A stretch of DNA of 64,000 nt from NCBI RefSeq assembly GCF_000282615.1, contig NZ_AKIY01000259.1, positions 1 through 64,000 on the forward strand, given 5' to 3'. The first letter of the stretch is position 1; each line of letters begins with the position of its first letter. A program made the translations under genes and the position numbers. Source of the stretch: Bradyrhizobium sp. YR681 (GTDB lineage Bacteria; Pseudomonadota; Alphaproteobacteria; Rhizobiales; Xanthobacteraceae). The notes beneath the pieces were generated by a model. It was given only the letters and a program-made list of their open reading frames with translations. It searched no databases and was not told where the DNA came from. Below are positions 52,101-60,872 of the stretch, piece by piece.

Positions 52101-54472
52101 GCCGCGCTCCTTTCGGCTGTGCGCGCCGCCAGCACGGCTTCGACGACACGGTGCGGCGTGATCGGCGACTGCATCAGCTCGACGCCGAGCGGGCGCAGCG
52201 CGTCGTTGACGGCGTTGGCAATCGCGGCCGGCGGCGCGATCGCACCGCCCTCGCCGATTCCCTTGACGCCGAACTGCGTATAGGGCGACGGCGTCTCCAT
52301 GTGATCAAGACGCGCGGCGGGCACCTCGGTCGCGCCCGGCAGCAGATAATCGGCGAGCGTCGTCGCCAGCGGCTGGCCGGAGGCATCGAACGGCATCTCC
52401 TCGTAAAGGGCAGTGCCGATGCCTTGCGCGAGGCCGCCATAGATCTGGCCGTCAACGACGAGCGGATTGACCAGAACGCCGCCGTCCTCGACGATCACGT
52501 AGTCGAGGATCTCGACCTCGCCGACATCGGGGTCGACCGCGACCACGGCCGCATGCGCGGCGTAGCTGAAGGTGCCGCTGTCGCGCACCGGCTTGTAGCC
52601 CTGCGTCACTTCCAGCCCGCCGGGATCGACATCGGCCGGGAGATCCTGCGGGCGGCGATACCAGGTGTGCGCGATCGTTTGAATGCTGACGCTGCCATTG
52701 ACGCCGCGCACCTCGCCGTTCTGCAACACCACCGAGGCCGGATCGTGTTGCAACAACTTGGCGCCGATGCGCAGCGCACGCTCGCCGAGTTCGCGGCAGG
52801 CGGTGGCGACCGCACCGCCCGCCATCACCATCGAGCGCGAACCCCAGGTGCCGGTCGAATAGGGCGTCATCGCGGTGTCGCCGAGGATGATGCGGATCTT
52901 TGCGACGTCGATGCCCAGCATCTCATGCGCGACCTGGGCCAGCGTCGTCTCCATGCCCTGCCCGTGCGAATGCACGCCGACGCGCAATTCGAGGCCACCG
53001 TCCGGCGTCAACCGCGCCGAGGCCTGCTCGTGGCCCGGGACCATCGGAATGCCCCAGCCGGAATAGACGGAGGTGCCGTGCGCGGCTTGCTCGCAATAGA
53101 TGGAGACGCCGACGCCGATGCGGCGGCCATCGGTCTCGCCCTGGCTCTGTTTGGCGCGAATGGAAGCGATATCGATGGCAGCCAGCGCGCGACGCATCGC
53201 TTCCGGATAATCGCCGCTGTCAAAGTGCTTCCTGGTGATGTTGTCAAACGGCATTTCGTCCGGCAGCACCAGATTGCGCAGCCGCACCTCGCCGGGTTCA
53301 AGCCCGGCTTCGGCCGCCACGAGATCGAGCATCAGCTCCAGCGCAAAGCAGACGCCGGTGCGCGCGACGCCGCGATACGGCAGGATCGGACATTTGTTGG
53401 TGGCGACCGAGAAGGTGCGGCAGCGATAGGCCGGCATCTTGTACGGACCGGGCAGAATGCTCGCGACCTGCGCGGCTTCCAGACACGCCGAGAACGGATA
53501 GGACGAGTAGGCGCCGGAATCCACCGTCGCTTCGCAATCGATGCCACGCAGCGTACCGTCGCGGTCGGCATAGACCGTGATCTTGTAATGATGCTCGCGG
53601 CAATTGGAGCTGGCGACGAGATGCTCGCGGCGGTCCTCGGTCCAGCGCACGGGATGGCCGCGCTGCATCGTCAGCCAGGACAGGCAGACCTCTTCGGGCA
53701 GCAGAATTCCCTTGTGGCCAAAGCCGCCGCCGACATCCGGCGAGATGATGCGGATCTGGCCCTCTTCCATGCCGAGGCATTCGGCAAGCCCGCTGCGCGT
53801 GATGTGGGGCATCTGCGCCGCCGAATGCAGCGTGAGCTGATCGAGCCGACGCTCGAAGGTCGCAACCACGCCGCGCCCCTCCAGCGGCGACATGCATTGC
53901 CGCGCCGTCGAAATCTCGCGCGTCAGCTTGATCGGCGCGTCGAGCGCGGCGGAGATATCGACCTCGTAATTGGTCTCGAGGAAGACGTTGTCGCCCCAAT
54001 GCTCGTGCACCAGCGCCGAGCCGGGCTCGCGCGCCTTCAGCATGTCGGTGATGGCGGGCAGCTCTTCCAGATCGAGCGTCACGGAGGCCGCGATGTCCTC
54101 GGCCTCGGCCCGCGTCGGCGCGAGGCACATGGCGACGAGCTCACCGACCTGGCGCACCTTGCCGGTGGCGAGCACCGGCTGCTCGGAGATCTTGAAGCCG
54201 GGAAGCCCCGAGACCGCGCGGATCGGCTTGATGCCGACGAGATCGGCTGCCGTGAACACGCTGCCGCGATAGCGTTCGGGCACGTGGATGCCGCGAATCC
54301 GCGCATGCGCCATCGGGCTGCGCACGAAGGCGACGTCCTGGAGGCCCGCGAGCCTGATGTCGGCGACATACTGGCCGCGGCCGCGCATCAGGCGGTCGTC
54401 CTCCTTCCGCGGCAGCCGCGCGCCCACGCCCTGCCCGGACTTGCCGTGAGGAAACTCTCGCTCGTTGCGCAC
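52097..54472 (-). CDS. Molybdopterin-binding large subunit of second molybdenum hydroxylase (CoxL-like)
   Basis: A 791-residue undivided large subunit. It has the hammerhead domain (LMRGRGQYVADIRLAGL), the cofactor motif DVGGGFGHKG near 255, LPYRGVARTG near 370 and the catalytic Glu in GVKGIGEGGAIAPP near 760. The PYRGVAR stretch lacks the Cys-containing loop of true CO dehydrogenase, so the substrate is another heterocycle or aldehyde. GTG 54472 is chosen because AAGGAGG lies eight bases upstream; a GTG six codons earlier is possible. Confidence 0.92.
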   Translation of the reverse strand: MRNEREFPHGKSGQGVGARLPRKEDDRLMRGRGQYVADIRLAGLQDVAFVRSPMAHARIRGIHVPERYRGSVFTAADLVGIKPIRAVSGLPGFKISEQPVLATGKVRQVGELVAMCLAPTRAEAEDIAASVTLDLEELPAITDMLKAREPGSALVHEHWGDNVFLETNYEVDISAALDAPIKLTREISTARQCMSPLEGRGVVATFERRLDQLTLHSAAQMPHITRSGLAECLGMEEGQIRIISPDVGGGFGHKGILLPEEVCLSWLTMQRGHPVRWTEDRREHLVASSNCREHHYKITVYADRDGTLRGIDCEATVDSGAYSSYPFSACLEAAQVASILPGPYKMPAYRCRTFSVATNKCPILPYRGVARTGVCFALELMLDLVAAEAGLEPGEVRLRNLVLPDEMPFDNITRKHFDSGDYPEAMRRALAAIDIASIRAKQSQGETDGRRIGVGVSIYCEQAAHGTSVYSGWGIPMVPGHEQASARLTPDGGLELRVGVHSHGQGMETTLAQVAHEMLGIDVAKIRIILGDTAMTPYSTGTWGSRSMVMAGGAVATACRELGERALRIGAKLLQHDPASVVLQNGEVRGVNGSVSIQTIAHTWYRRPQDLPADVDPGGLEVTQGYKPVRDSGTFSYAAHAAVVAVDPDVGEVEILDYVIVEDGGVLVNPLVVDGQIYGGLAQGIGTALYEEMPFDASGQPLATTLADYLLPGATEVPAARLDHMETPSPYTQFGVKGIGEGGAIAPPAAIANAVNDALRPLGVELMQSPITPHRVVEAVLAARTAERSAA

Positions 54473-54499
54473 CTCGGCGCCCTCCTTCACCGCGCGGCC

Positions 54500-55777
54500 T
54501 TACGCCGCGACGGCCTGCGGCAGGATCGGTGCGACCGCGTCGAAGCGCGTGCCGGCGCGCAGACAGAAGGCCGGCTGCAGCAGGCGCTCGGCGATCACCT
54601 CGTTCTTCTCGTTGTCGGTCAGAACGAAGCGGCCGTTCTTCTCGGAGAGCACGGAGACGTCGGCGTCCATGCCGACCCTGAGCGCGCCGATCTCGGCGCT
54701 GCGGCCGAGCATCTTGGCCGGATTGGAGGTGACCATGGGGACCACCTGCTCCAGCGACAGGCCGAGCGCCATCATCGAGCTCATCGCCTGGACCAGGCTG
54801 AATTTTGCCTGGCCGGCGAACGGATGGTTCTCCTCGTCCTCGTGCTGGTCCGGCGTCCCGGCCGGCGCGGGCACATGGGTGTTGTAGCCGTGAATGTCGG
54901 CGCCGAGCGTGGTCGGAATGATGCCGGCGGCGATCGCCTTCTTCGCGAGCCGGTAGGAGAAATGGCTGCCGTGGCCGACATCGACCTTCAGGCCACGGTC
55001 GAGCGCGGCCTGGATCACCGGATGCACCTCGCCCTCGCGGTTGACGAAGCCGCCGGGATGGCGCGTGAAGGGATGAGCGAGCACGTCGCCTTCGCGCAGC
55101 AGCGGGATCACGCGCGTGAGGATGGTGTCGGCATCCTCGCCATTGGCGCCGCTCTCGGGCAGGCCCCACAGCTGGCCGAAATGCACATAGACCGGCAGAT
55201 CGGCACGCTTGCCGATCTCCGCCGCCATCTCGATGACGCGGATGCCCCAGCGCGCGAAGCCGCCGATCTCGGCGTGGGCCTTGATGCCGCGCACGATGTC
55301 GAGATTGGCCGTCGCCGCCTTGACGGTCGCGTCGATGTCGACGCCGTCGGGGCTGTAGAGCTGCGGATAGAAGTGTCCCTCAAGCCCGCCAACGAGATAG
55401 GCCGACAGGAAGGCGTAGACGCGCGTATGGGACGGCTCGGCGATGAAATGACGAAAGCCCGGCAGCGTCATGCAGGACGGGCCACCCTGGTCGATCACCG
55501 TCGTCACACCCGACTCCACGCCGACCATGTCGGGGTTCATGCCGAAACGTCCCGAGACATATTGATAGACATGCGCATGGGTGTCGATCAGCCCGGGCAG
55601 CACCAGCTTGCCGCCGACATCGACGACCTCCTTCGCGCTGGTCGGCAGGATATCCGCCGCGACGGCCGCGATCTTGCCATTGCGGATGGCGACGTCCCTG
55701 AGACCGTCCACGCCCGAGGCCGGGCAGATCACCCGGCCGCCTTGCAGCAAGAGATCGAAGCTGGCAGTGACGGACAT
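54500..55777 (-). CDS. Amidohydrolase (dihydroorotase/deacetylase-like)
   Basis: A 425-residue metal-dependent hydrolase. It has the composite N-terminal beta domain, the metal motif GLIDTHAHVY near 56-65, further His in KAHAEIG, VYVHFGQ and DVGHGSHFSY, and the barrel-closing Asp in LGADIHG. It resembles cyclic amidohydrolases and the 'amidohydrolase/deacetylase' family. AGAGGAGAG lies just before the ATG. First gene of the leftward operon and directly downstream of the palindromic operator, so it is probably substrate-induced through the MarR protein. Confidence 0.88.
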   Translation of the reverse strand: MSVTASFDLLLQGGRVICPASGVDGLRDVAIRNGKIAAVAADILPTSAKEVVDVGGKLVLPGLIDTHAHVYQYVSGRFGMNPDMVGVESGVTTVIDQGGPSCMTLPGFRHFIAEPSHTRVYAFLSAYLVGGLEGHFYPQLYSPDGVDIDATVKAATANLDIVRGIKAHAEIGGFARWGIRVIEMAAEIGKRADLPVYVHFGQLWGLPESGANGEDADTILTRVIPLLREGDVLAHPFTRHPGGFVNREGEVHPVIQAALDRGLKVDVGHGSHFSYRLAKKAIAAGIIPTTLGADIHGYNTHVPAPAGTPDQHEDEENHPFAGQAKFSLVQAMSSMMALGLSLEQVVPMVTSNPAKMLGRSAEIGALRVGMDADVSVLSEKNGRFVLTDNEKNEVIAERLLQPAFCLRAGTRFDAVAPILPQAVAA

Positions 55778-55821
55778 GGCGCTCTCCTCTATCTCTCGCC
55801 CAGGCGGCTCGCCGCCCGAAT

Positions 55822-55839
55822 TACGAAGCATGCTTCGTA
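55822..55839. promoter_or_regulatory. Perfect 18-base palindrome, MarR operator (site 1)
   Basis: TACGAAGCATGCTTCGTA is perfectly symmetric and lies 44 bases before the leftward amidohydrolase start and 80 before the MarR gene. Two related copies (55845-55860 and 56699-56716) flank the MarR gene. Location in all the promoters around a MarR gene is the normal signature of its operator. Confidence 0.7.
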
Positions 55840-55844
55840 TTTTA

Positions 55845-55860
55845 CAAAAGCAAGCTTCGT
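55845..55860. promoter_or_regulatory. Imperfect second operator copy (site 2)
   Basis: The right half AAGCAAGCTTCGT keeps the GCTTCGT arm of site 1; twelve of sixteen positions match its core. Its centre is 22 bases from that of site 1, two helical turns, so two MarR dimers could bind on the same face of the DNA. Confidence 0.5.
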
Positions 55861-55919
55861 GCCATGATCTGGCGGTGGCGAGCGCGTTCGAATCGAGCTA
55901 AGCGCGTCGGAGTTTTGGG

Positions 55920-56438
55920 TTGGGAGAGCGTGCATTGCGGCAAGCACAGAAGCGTCGCAGCGGGGCCAAGGGGGCTAGGCATCGCCCCTGGCCATTGTCG
56001 CAACGTCCCGGCTATCTGATCCGGCGGCTGCATCAGATTCACGTCGCGCTGTTTCAGGATGCCTGCGGCGCGTTCGAGGTCACGCCGCTGCAATACAGCC
56101 TGCTCTCGGCGCTGGCGGTGCGCGAAACCGCCGATCAGACCACTTTGGCGGCCGATATCGCCCTCGACCGGACCACGACAACAGGCGCATTGAAGCGGCT
56201 CGCCGCGCGACATCTGGTCGAGCGCGCCGTCAACAAGGACGATCGCCGCGCGCGTCTGTGCCGGTTGACGCCTGAGGGCGCCGCCCTATTGGTCAAGATC
56301 GAGGGCGCGGCGCGGCAGGCGCATCGCGCGACGCTTGGCGATTTGAGCGAGCGGGAACAGGCGCTCTTCATCGAAATGATGCAGCGCATCGTCGCCGGCA
56401 ACCCAACTCGCGACAGCGCCGCTGCCCTATTCGATTAG
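55920..56438 (+). CDS. MarR-family transcriptional regulator
   Basis: About 160-172 residues with a MarR winged helix. It shows LIRRLHQIHVALFQDAC (helix 1), TPLQYSLLSALAVRE, recognition segment DRTTTTGALKRLAARHLVER and wing KDDRRARLCRLTPEG. It is divergent from the leftward catabolic operon and upstream of the permease gene. The frame opens at TTG 55920 with another TTG at 55935, so the start is uncertain. MarR proteins usually repress and release DNA on binding an aromatic or heterocyclic ligand. Confidence 0.9.
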   Translation: MGERALRQAQKRRSGAKGARHRPWPLSQRPGYLIRRLHQIHVALFQDACGAFEVTPLQYSLLSALAVRETADQTTLAADIALDRTTTTGALKRLAARHLVERAVNKDDRRARLCRLTPEGAALLVKIEGAARQAHRATLGDLSEREQALFIEMMQRIVAGNPTRDSAAALFD

Positions 56439-56698
56439 CGGCTGCTGCTGCAGTTTTAAGTGGGGCTGCTCAATTTATCATCGCACCGCTGCCCGGCTGA
56501 GCGACCTCCTCCGCCTTTTGCCGGCAAGCTCAAACGGACCAACACTGCCGCAAACTTGCAGAGGCGAGCCGGCGCGTGAGGTCGGAGCGCGCTTGAAATT
56601 TCAAGTGCAATCCGGCGCGAGGCGCGTTCCCTCCGGTATCGGCGCACGCCCTTGTTCCAGCGGCTTCACGACCAATGGCACGATTTATGCTGCGATGA

Positions 56699-56716
56699 TG
56701 CGAAGCGTGCTTCGTA
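56699..56716. promoter_or_regulatory. Operator copy before the NCS1 permease gene (site 3)
   Basis: TGCGAAGCGTGCTTCGTA matches site 1 in sixteen of eighteen positions. It ends two bases before the GGGGG ribosome site of the permease gene, so binding would block transcription there. It extends the inferred MarR regulon to the permease-formamidase pair. Confidence 0.65.
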
Positions 56717-56728
56717 TTGGGGGATGTC

Positions 56729-58147
56729 ATGACGGATTCCGAACTTCGCGCTGATATTCACAGCATTGAACCAATTCCGGATGCGGACCGGGACTCGACC
56801 GGCCCGCAGCAGATGTGGATCTGGGCCGGCGCCAACATCGCGCCGGTCAACTGGGCGCTCGGTGCGCTCGGCATCATTCTGAAACTCGGCCTGATGGAGA
56901 CGATCGCGGTCATCGTGCTCGGCAACATCGTGGGCTGCGCGATCTTCGCGACCTTCACGGTGATGGGGCACAAGACCGGCGTCAACCAGATGGTCTTGAG
57001 CCGCTCCGCCTTCGGCGTCCGCGGCGCCTATTTGCCCAGCATCCTGATGTTCGTGATGACGCTGGGCTGGATCGGCGTGAACACCTACTTCCCGGTGAAG
57101 GTCTCGATGGGCATCCTCGGCCAGTTCGGCATGCCCGACACCTGGTTCATCGAGATCGTCGTCATCACGCTGGTGATGGCCGTCCAGGTGCTGATCGGCA
57201 TCTACGGCTTCTATGCGATCCGCACCTTCGAGAAATACACCGTGCCGCCCACCATCGCCATCATGGTGCTGATGAGCGTATTGGCGTGGACGCGTCCCGG
57301 CGTCGTCAACTGGGGTCTCACCACCTCGCTGCCGCCGGGCGCGCATCTGGCGATGCTGACCCTGCTGATGACCGCGATCGGCGTCGGCTGGGGTATTTCC
57401 TGGGTGACCTGGGCCTCCGACTATTCGCGCTTCGTGCCGCGCAACGTGTCGTCGAAATCCGTGTTCTGGTACAGCTATATCGGCATGTTCGTGCCGACGG
57501 TCTGGCTCGGCATTCTCGGCGCGACCATCGCCTCGACGACGCTGGACACCGATCCCGCCAAGATGGTGAGCGCGGTGTTCGGCGGACCGGTCAGCATCCT
57601 CGTGCTCTTGATGGTGCTGCACGGCCCGATCGCCACCAACATCCTCAACGTCTATTCGGCGACGCTGGCTGCCCTGAGCGCGGGGCTGAAATTCTCGCGC
57701 TTCTGGCTCACCGTCATCGTCGGCGTCGCCGGTTATCTGGTCACGCTGTACTTCATCTTCGCGCCGTCCTTTGCGAAGGCGTTCGACAACTGGATGATCA
57801 GCCTCCTGCTGTGGATGAGCCCGTGGGCCGGTGTGGTGCTGGCGGACTTCTTCATCAAGCGGAAAGGCAAGATCGAGGTCGCCGAGCTCTATCGTTCGCC
57901 CGAGACCAGCGCCTATGGCGACATCAACTGGGCCGGCATGATCGCCTTCTTCGCGGGCCTCGTCGCCGGATGGCTGGTCGAAGACGGCCTTGTCGGCGCG
58001 CTCCAGGGGCCGATCTCGACCAACCTGCTCGGCGGCGCCGATCTGAGCTGGCTGTTCGGCATCGGGGTTGCGGGCCTCGTCTATCTCGGGCTCGGCAAGC
58101 TCGTGACGTCGCCCTCCTCGATCGTTGCCAGCAGCGCAGGCAGGTAG
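56729..58147 (+). CDS. NCS1-family permease (cytosine/purine/hydantoin type)
   Basis: A 472-residue membrane protein with twelve transmembrane helices and the NCS1 opening MWIWAGANIAPVNWALGALG near 30-49. Further core motifs are KTGVNQMVLSRSAFGVRGAYLPS and the helix-8 region around LNVYSATLAAL. Relatives import cytosine, purines, allantoin, hydantoins or thiamine precursors with Na+ or H+. GGGGG lies five bases before ATG 56729. The formamidase gene follows after fourteen bases. Control by the adjacent MarR protein is indicated by the operator. Confidence 0.92.
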   Translation: MTDSELRADIHSIEPIPDADRDSTGPQQMWIWAGANIAPVNWALGALGIILKLGLMETIAVIVLGNIVGCAIFATFTVMGHKTGVNQMVLSRSAFGVRGAYLPSILMFVMTLGWIGVNTYFPVKVSMGILGQFGMPDTWFIEIVVITLVMAVQVLIGIYGFYAIRTFEKYTVPPTIAIMVLMSVLAWTRPGVVNWGLTTSLPPGAHLAMLTLLMTAIGVGWGISWVTWASDYSRFVPRNVSSKSVFWYSYIGMFVPTVWLGILGATIASTTLDTDPAKMVSAVFGGPVSILVLLMVLHGPIATNILNVYSATLAALSAGLKFSRFWLTVIVGVAGYLVTLYFIFAPSFAKAFDNWMISLLLWMSPWAGVVLADFFIKRKGKIEVAELYRSPETSAYGDINWAGMIAFFAGLVAGWLVEDGLVGALQGPISTNLLGGADLSWLFGIGVAGLVYLGLGKLVTSPSSIVASSAGR

Positions 58148-58161
58148 CGGCTGATACATCG

Positions 58162-59112
58162 ATGGACCATTTTCTGCGATCCACACCCGGCAACGTCCAG
58201 TGGGGACTCTGGGATGGACGGCTGAAACCGGTGCTCCGGATTGTATCCGGAGACCGGGTGACCATCGAGACGCTCTCGGGCGAACCGGACGATCTGCCCG
58301 ATCCGTCGCTCGGCTATGATAGCGTTCCCGGACATGCGGAGGTGCTCGCCAGCGCCTTCCGCGGTCCGGGGCCGCATCTCCTCACCGGTCCCGTCGCCAT
58401 CGAGGGCGCCGAGCCCGGCGACGTGCTCGAAGTGCGCGTCCTCGACATCCAGCTGCGCTGCAATTGGGGCTGGAACATCCAGGTGCCGACGCTCGGCACC
58501 CTGCCGGAGGATTTCCCGGAGTTCCGCCGCATCCACATTCCGCTCGACCGCGCGCGCAACATCGCAAAACTGCCCTGGGGGCAGGAGCTGCCGCTCTCCC
58601 CCTTCTTCGGCAATTTCGGTGTCGCGCCGCCGCTCGCCTGGGGCCGGCTGTCCTCGAAGGAGCCGCGCGCATTCGGAGGCAACATGGACAACAAGGAGCT
58701 CGGCGCCGGCAGCACGCTGTATTTTCCGGTGTTCGTGCCGGGCGCATTGTTCTCCGCCGGCGACGGTCACGCGCTGCAGGGCGACGGCGAAGTCTGTCTG
58801 ACCGCGATCGAGGCCGCACTGACAGGCACCTTCGAATTCCACATCCGCCGCGATCTCAAGCTCTCCTCCCCGCGCGCCGAGACGGCGTCGGACTGGATCA
58901 CCATGGGCTTTGACGAGGATCTCGACGATGCCGCCAAGGCCGCGCTGCGCGACATGATCGCGCTGATCCGCGAGCACAGCGGCCTCAGCGCGCAGGATGC
59001 CTATACGCTCTGCTCGATCGCCGCGGACCTCAGGGTCACACAGCTGGTCGATGGCAACAAGGGCATTCACTGCGTGCTGGCGAAGTCCCGCATGCCCCTG
59101 AAGCAAATCTAG
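58162..59112 (+). CDS. Acetamidase/formamidase family protein
   Basis: A 316-residue member of the FmdA_AmdA family, which hydrolyses formamide, acetamide or other simple amides to ammonia and the acid. Typical stretches are RSTPGNVQWGLWD, GPVAIEGAEPGDVLEV, FGNFGVAPP, FGGNMDNKELGAGSTLYFPV and GDGHALQGDGEVC. Cotranscribed with the permease. Its likely role is to finish nitrogen release from the imported compound. The TAG stop overlaps the stop of the opposing RraA-type gene. Confidence 0.93.
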   Translation: MDHFLRSTPGNVQWGLWDGRLKPVLRIVSGDRVTIETLSGEPDDLPDPSLGYDSVPGHAEVLASAFRGPGPHLLTGPVAIEGAEPGDVLEVRVLDIQLRCNWGWNIQVPTLGTLPEDFPEFRRIHIPLDRARNIAKLPWGQELPLSPFFGNFGVAPPLAWGRLSSKEPRAFGGNMDNKELGAGSTLYFPVFVPGALFSAGDGHALQGDGEVCLTAIEAALTGTFEFHIRRDLKLSSPRAETASDWITMGFDEDLDDAAKAALRDMIALIREHSGLSAQDAYTLCSIAADLRVTQLVDGNKGIHCVLAKSRMPLKQI

Positions 59113-59819
59113 GCCCGATCGCTCCAGACCGCGTCGATCTCGACGATGCCGGCGGCTTCGAACAGGCTCTTCATCCCCGCCACGTCGTAAAGCGTCTGCC
59201 CCTCATCGAGCCGCCGCTTGATCTCGGCCTCCTTCGCCACCCGCGCCTCGGCATTGCGAACGGCGGCCTCGACCTGAGCAGGCGGGATCGCCATGACGCC
59301 GTCGGCATCGCCGACGATCAGGTCGCCGGGATTGACGGTCACGCCCGATACGACCACGGGCACATTGACCGCGCCGGGGCCGCGCTTGCCGGGATAGGAC
59401 ACCGAGATGCAGGAGGCGAACACCGGAAACGCCATCTCGGTGATTTGCAGGGAATCCCGCATCGCGCCGTCGATCACGGCGCCGCCGAGTTTCCTGATCC
59501 GGCTGTAGTAGGTTGCGATCTCGCCCCACAGCGCGCCCTGCGGCGAGCCGCCATTGGTCAGCACGAGAATGTCCCCGGGCGCTGCGACCCGGAAGGCGGC
59601 ATGCAGCATGAGATTGTCGCCGGGAAAGTTGAACGAGGTGATCGCCTGGCCGCAGATCCGGGCCGTCGGGAACAGCGCGCGCATCTGCGGCTGCATCAGG
59701 CATTGCCGCCCGACCACCGCGCCCAATCCCTCATGCAGATCGGCGACATTGATGCGGTTGGCGCGCGCGACAAGCGCGGGATCGAGCCGGGGAATTCGTG
59801 TGTAGACGACTGATTGCAT
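59109..59819 (-). CDS. RraA family protein (4-hydroxy-4-methyl-2-oxoglutarate aldolase-like)
   Basis: A 236-residue RraA-fold protein. The loop DILVLTNGGSPQGALWGEIATYY, the metal and substrate signature GAVIDGAMRDS near 115-125 and GDLIVGDADGV near 180-190 match the class II pyruvate aldolases LigK and ProA rather than the RNase E inhibitor. Such aldolases split 4-carboxy-4-hydroxy-2-oxoadipate into pyruvate and oxaloacetate. The LigI-type hydrolase upstream in the same run supports a catabolic role. AGGAC precedes the ATG. Confidence 0.88.
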   Translation of the reverse strand: MQSVVYTRIPRLDPALVARANRINVADLHEGLGAVVGRQCLMQPQMRALFPTARICGQAITSFNFPGDNLMLHAAFRVAAPGDILVLTNGGSPQGALWGEIATYYSRIRKLGGAVIDGAMRDSLQITEMAFPVFASCISVSYPGKRGPGAVNVPVVVSGVTVNPGDLIVGDADGVMAIPPAQVEAAVRNAEARVAKEAEIKRRLDEGQTLYDVAGMKSLFEAAGIVEIDAVWSDRA

Positions 59820-59869
59820 TGTGATGTCCTTTCGAAGGTGGGAATGGTCTCGTCAGCGGCGATAGCGTG

Positions 59870-60844
59870 TCATTGGGCAACCGCCGGCGCGCCGAGCTGC
59901 GTCGAAACCATTGTGCTGAGAACGCGCCTGACGGTTGCGAGATCGCTGTCCGGGATGCCCTGGAACAGGATCGCTTCGTTGGCGCGCGCATGGGCCACGA
60001 TTGCGCGAAGACGCTCCTCGCCCGCCGCGGTCAGACGAATGCGGCCGTGATCGTCGACGGCCACGAGCCCCAGCGACACGACCGATTCGAGAAGGCTGCG
60101 GCTGGCGCCGAAATCGAGGAACAGCTCCGGCATCAACGCATCGAGCGTGCGATCAGGTGATGTCGCCGCGGCACGCAGCAGCCGCGCCTGCATCAGCGTG
60201 AGGCCGAGCCCTTCCGTCTGCCGTCCCTGCTCCAGCCGCGAGGCAATGCTGCTGTAGGCGCGGATCATCAGGTTGGACAGCACGCGCTCCTCGCTGCCGT
60301 CGGACCGGTCCGCGCTTCCGCCGGCGAAAGCGCGCATATCGGGATGCTCGGCCGAGACAGCATAGCCTCCCTTGACGAACAGCAGCGGCCGCCGATCGTG
60401 ACGATGGTAGCGCACGACCTCGCCGATCAGGATGAGATGATCGCCGCCATCGAGGGTCTGGCGGCAGACACATTCGAATGAGGCGGCGACGCCAGCGAGC
60501 AGCGGCGCAGCGCCCTCGCCTGCATCGCAGTCGAGATCCCCAAACTTGTCCGGTCCCGATCGCGCAAAACGCTGCGACAGCTCGATCTGATCTTCGGCAA
60601 GGACGTTCACGGCAAAGTGGGAGCACGCCGCGAAGGCGGCAAAACTCTTGCTCTCGCGGCGGATCGACCACAGCACCAGCGGCGGATCGAGCGAGACCGA
60701 GGTGAACGAGTTCGATGTCAGGCCGAAGCGCTCGCCGCCCGTCGATGTCGAGATGACAGTGACGCCGGTTGCGAATTCGGCGAGACTGCGCCGAAAGCCT
60801 TCCATCTCGACACGGGGGTCTCCACTCTCGATCGGCAATCTCAT
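59870..60844 (-). CDS. Flavin reductase with C-terminal MarR-like domain
   Basis: A 324-residue fusion. The N-terminal half (to about 170) is a HpaC/flavin-reductase domain with ATGVTVIST, the flavin-binding GLTSNSFTSVSLDPPLV and the GDHLILIGEV motif. The C-terminal half (about 190-320) is a MarR-like winged-helix domain. The same architecture occurs in the reductase (C1) of p-hydroxyphenylacetate hydroxylase, where the tail makes activity depend on substrate binding. ATG 60844 has GGAG six bases upstream. The likely oxygenase partner is the LLM enzyme 2 kb upstream. Confidence 0.9.
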   Translation of the reverse strand: MRLPIESGDPRVEMEGFRRSLAEFATGVTVISTSTGGERFGLTSNSFTSVSLDPPLVLWSIRRESKSFAAFAACSHFAVNVLAEDQIELSQRFARSGPDKFGDLDCDAGEGAAPLLAGVAASFECVCRQTLDGGDHLILIGEVVRYHRHDRRPLLFVKGGYAVSAEHPDMRAFAGGSADRSDGSEERVLSNLMIRAYSSIASRLEQGRQTEGLGLTLMQARLLRAAATSPDRTLDALMPELFLDFGASRSLLESVVSLGLVAVDDHGRIRLTAAGEERLRAIVAHARANEAILFQGIPDSDLATVRRVLSTMVSTQLGAPAVAQ

Positions 60845-60872
60845 TGGCAACTCCGTTCAGCCCGATCAGCCA

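Noticed and set aside
52097-54472. True aerobic CO dehydrogenase large subunit
   Set aside because: The active-site loop reads PYRGVARTG and lacks the Cys-containing loop of form I CO dehydrogenase.
52151-55867. Very long open frame (over 1200 codons) on the + strand opposite the second Mo-hydroxylase genes
   Set aside because: It is the antisense shadow of well-recognised genes in GC-rich DNA, with His/Arg/Ala/Asp-biased composition and no domain.
59109-59819. RNase E inhibitor RraA
   Set aside because: Context and motifs fit the aldolase branch of the RraA fold better.
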